NCBI GenBank assembly: GCA_003476595.1
Contig: DMTU01000328.1
Coordinates: 6,739-12,999, forward strand
Reading direction: 5' to 3'
Source of the DNA: Acidimicrobiaceae bacterium
Lineage (GTDB): Bacteria > Actinomycetota > Acidimicrobiia > Acidimicrobiales > Salinilacustritrichaceae
Length of the DNA: 6,261 bases
The position numbers were made by a program, and so were the translations under genes. Positions 5,520 through 6,261 of the stretch are shown here, piece after piece. The notes beneath the pieces are model-generated. The model made no database searches. It saw only the letters and a list, made by a program, of their open reading frames with translations, and was not told the DNA's origin. Numbering within the stretch: the stretch's first letter is position 1; each line of letters starts with the position of its first letter.

Positions 5520-5702
5520 GTGAACGAAGGGAGCGCGTCCACCGAGCAGACGAGCACCACCACAACAGGAGTCCACGCGCCGCTCACTCGCAGCCTCTCG
5601 GGCGTCGAGATGGAAGGCCCCTACTCTCCGCCCGCTCTTTCATCGTGCCCGACCGGGGCATACATCCCGGCGGGCCTTCGGCGACCGAGGGGCTGCCGGT
5701 GA
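5520..5702 (+). CDS. Possible 60-codon leader ORF before rsmH
   Basis: GTG 5520 opens a 60-codon frame whose TGA (5700-5702) overlaps the rsmH GTG as GTGA, the arrangement used for translational coupling in the operon upstream. An in-frame ATG at 5610 would give 30 codons. Against it: no Shine-Dalgarno at either start, roughly 78 percent G or C at third positions against over 90 percent in neighbours, and no recognisable domain in a Thr/Ser/Pro-rich product. It may be a chance frame over a structured leader RNA. Confidence 0.2.
   Translation: MNEGSASTEQTSTTTTGVHAPLTRSLSGVEMEGPYSPPALSSCPTGAYIPAGLRRPRGCR
5596..5699 (+). promoter_or_regulatory. Structured rsmH leader RNA candidate (mraW-motif-like position)
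   Basis: Several stems can form: 5596-5600 with 5606-5610; 5617-5621 with 5655-5659; a GCCC/GGGC hairpin 5647-5650 with 5656-5659; and a final hairpin covering the rsmH start. GGCCCCU at 5616-5622 can pair with 5655-5659 (5 bp) or with AGGGGCU at 5688-5694 (7 bp, including the Shine-Dalgarno), so exclusive folds are possible. A conserved mraW RNA motif has been described in actinobacteria in front of mraW (rsmH) genes. This stretch has the right place, but I cannot confirm a match to its consensus. Confidence 0.4.
5667..5699 (+). promoter_or_regulatory. Hairpin masking the rsmH ribosome-binding site and start
   Basis: The Shine-Dalgarno GAGGGG (5687-5692) is 6 nt before GTG 5699. It lies in the 3' arm of a 7-bp stem (5675-5681 with 5685-5691, one G-U pair, CGA loop). 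An outer stem (5667-5671 with 5695-5699) extends to the first base of the GTG. The fold would limit initiation unless opened by a ribosome, a protein or alternative pairing. Confidence 0.5.
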
Positions 5703-6261
5703 GCGACGCAGACGACTCCACCCGGACCTTCCGCCACGTCCCCGTCCTGCGGGACGAGGTCGTCGCCGCCTTCGCCCCGGTCCCGCCGGGCTGGGTGGTC
5801 GACGGCACGCTCGGCGGAGCCGGCCACGCCACGGCGATCCTCGACGCCCACCCCCACCTCTCGGTGCTGGGACTGGACCGGGATCCGCTCGCCGTGCAGG
5901 TGGCCACCGAGCGGCTCGCCCGCTTCGGGGACCGGGCCCACGTGGTGCACACCCGCTTCGACCGGATCGCCGATGCCATGAGCCTGCTGCGCCGCACCCG
6001 AACCACCGCCGACACCCCCGAGTCCGAGATCCCCACCGGGCTCTCCGGCATCCTCCTCGACCTCGGCGTCTCCTCGCCCCAGCTCGACCGCGGCGATCGC
6101 GGCTTCAGCTACCGCAACAGCGGCCCGCTCGACATGCGCATGGACCCCACGACCGGCCGCTCCGCCTCCGACGTGGTGAACGAGGCCGACCACGGGGAGC
6201 TGGTCCGCATCCTGCGCCGCTTCGGCGACGAGCGCCATGCCGACCGGGTGGCCCGCGCCAT
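5699..6261 (+). CDS. rsmH: 16S rRNA (cytosine-1402-N4)-methyltransferase RsmH, 5' part
   Basis: RsmH (MraW) uses S-adenosylmethionine to methylate N4 of C1402 in the decoding centre of 16S rRNA. The 187 codons present cover the N-terminal part of a protein usually just over 300 residues long; the gene runs off the window. Visible are the opening F-R-H-V-P-V-L, SAM motif I (D35-G-T-L-G-G-A-G-H43), the acidic L-D60-R-D following motif, L-D121-L-G-V-S-S-P-Q-L-D and the signature D145-M-R-M-D149. A loop of about 20 polar residues (TRTTADTPESEIPTG region) precedes D121. I chose GTG 5699 for its GAGGGG at 6 nt and its match to the usual family start. GTG 5645 is in frame but adds an unconserved extension. 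It follows mraZ, as is standard for the dcw cluster. Confidence 0.95.
   Translation, partial: MSDADDSTRTFRHVPVLRDEVVAAFAPVPPGWVVDGTLGGAGHATAILDAHPHLSVLGLDRDPLAVQVATERLARFGDRAHVVHTRFDRIADAMSLLRRTRTTADTPESEIPTGLSGILLDLGVSSPQLDRGDRGFSYRNSGPLDMRMDPTTGRSASDVVNEADHGELVRILRRFGDERHADRVARA

Noticed and set aside
3642..5576. 644-codon open frame on the minus strand
   Set aside because: It runs antisense to the HNH, lipoate ligase and mraZ genes, crosses the intergenic promoter region, and shows no domain. Long antisense frames are expected at this GC content.
5622..5627. TACTCT as an internal rsmH promoter -10
   Set aside because: It fits TANNNT, but no -35 is present at a useful distance and it lies inside the foldable leader, so I do not call it a promoter.

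Overview
The window reads as chromosomal DNA of a high-GC actinobacterium. Third codon positions are almost all G or C, GTG starts are common, and three genes carry leaderless-type promoters. The gene mix (MoxR ATPase, ROK kinase, an actinobacterial-type acyl-CoA dehydrogenase, and the front of the mraZ-rsmH division/cell-wall cluster) suggests Acidimicrobiia or a related lineage. That placement is inference, because there is no rRNA or other marker here.

Layout. On the minus strand at the left lies a MoxR-family AAA+ ATPase (31-1011). It is followed, toward the left edge, by a hexanucleotide repeat that may begin the next gene. Across a divergent promoter region (1012-1131) everything reads rightward: a ROK-family sugar kinase that has lost the family's zinc cysteines (1132-2016), then a tight chain of four overlapping genes. 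The chain is an acyl-CoA dehydrogenase (2058-3317), a small basic Trp/Pro-rich protein of unknown function (3290-3613), an HNH endonuclease (3610-4122) and a lipoate ligase/octanoyltransferase-like protein (4119-4775). Overlaps of 28, 4 and 4 nt indicate one transcript with translational coupling.

The 195-bp gap 4776-4970 is dense with signals: a long near-perfect inverted repeat, three GTGG-core repeats at exact 10-bp spacing that resemble MraZ operators, and a good -35/-10 promoter whose -10 lies 7 nt before the mraZ ATG. mraZ (4971-5492) has an unusual N-terminal extension of about 33 residues. After mraZ, the 206-bp gap 5493-5698 holds a second GTGG-like cluster on the other strand and a foldable leader in which the ribosome-binding site and start codon of rsmH can be paired away. 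rsmH (5699 to the edge) is truncated by the window.

How it fits together: MraZ and RsmH are the first two genes of the dcw cluster, and the region around them looks autoregulated at both DNA and RNA level. The upstream operon and the ROK and MoxR genes have no evident functional tie to it. The most interesting parts are the mraZ-rsmH regulatory sequences, the inverted repeat, the zinc-less ROK protein and the uncharacterised 107-residue protein. All functional calls are by recall of family motifs; no database search was run.
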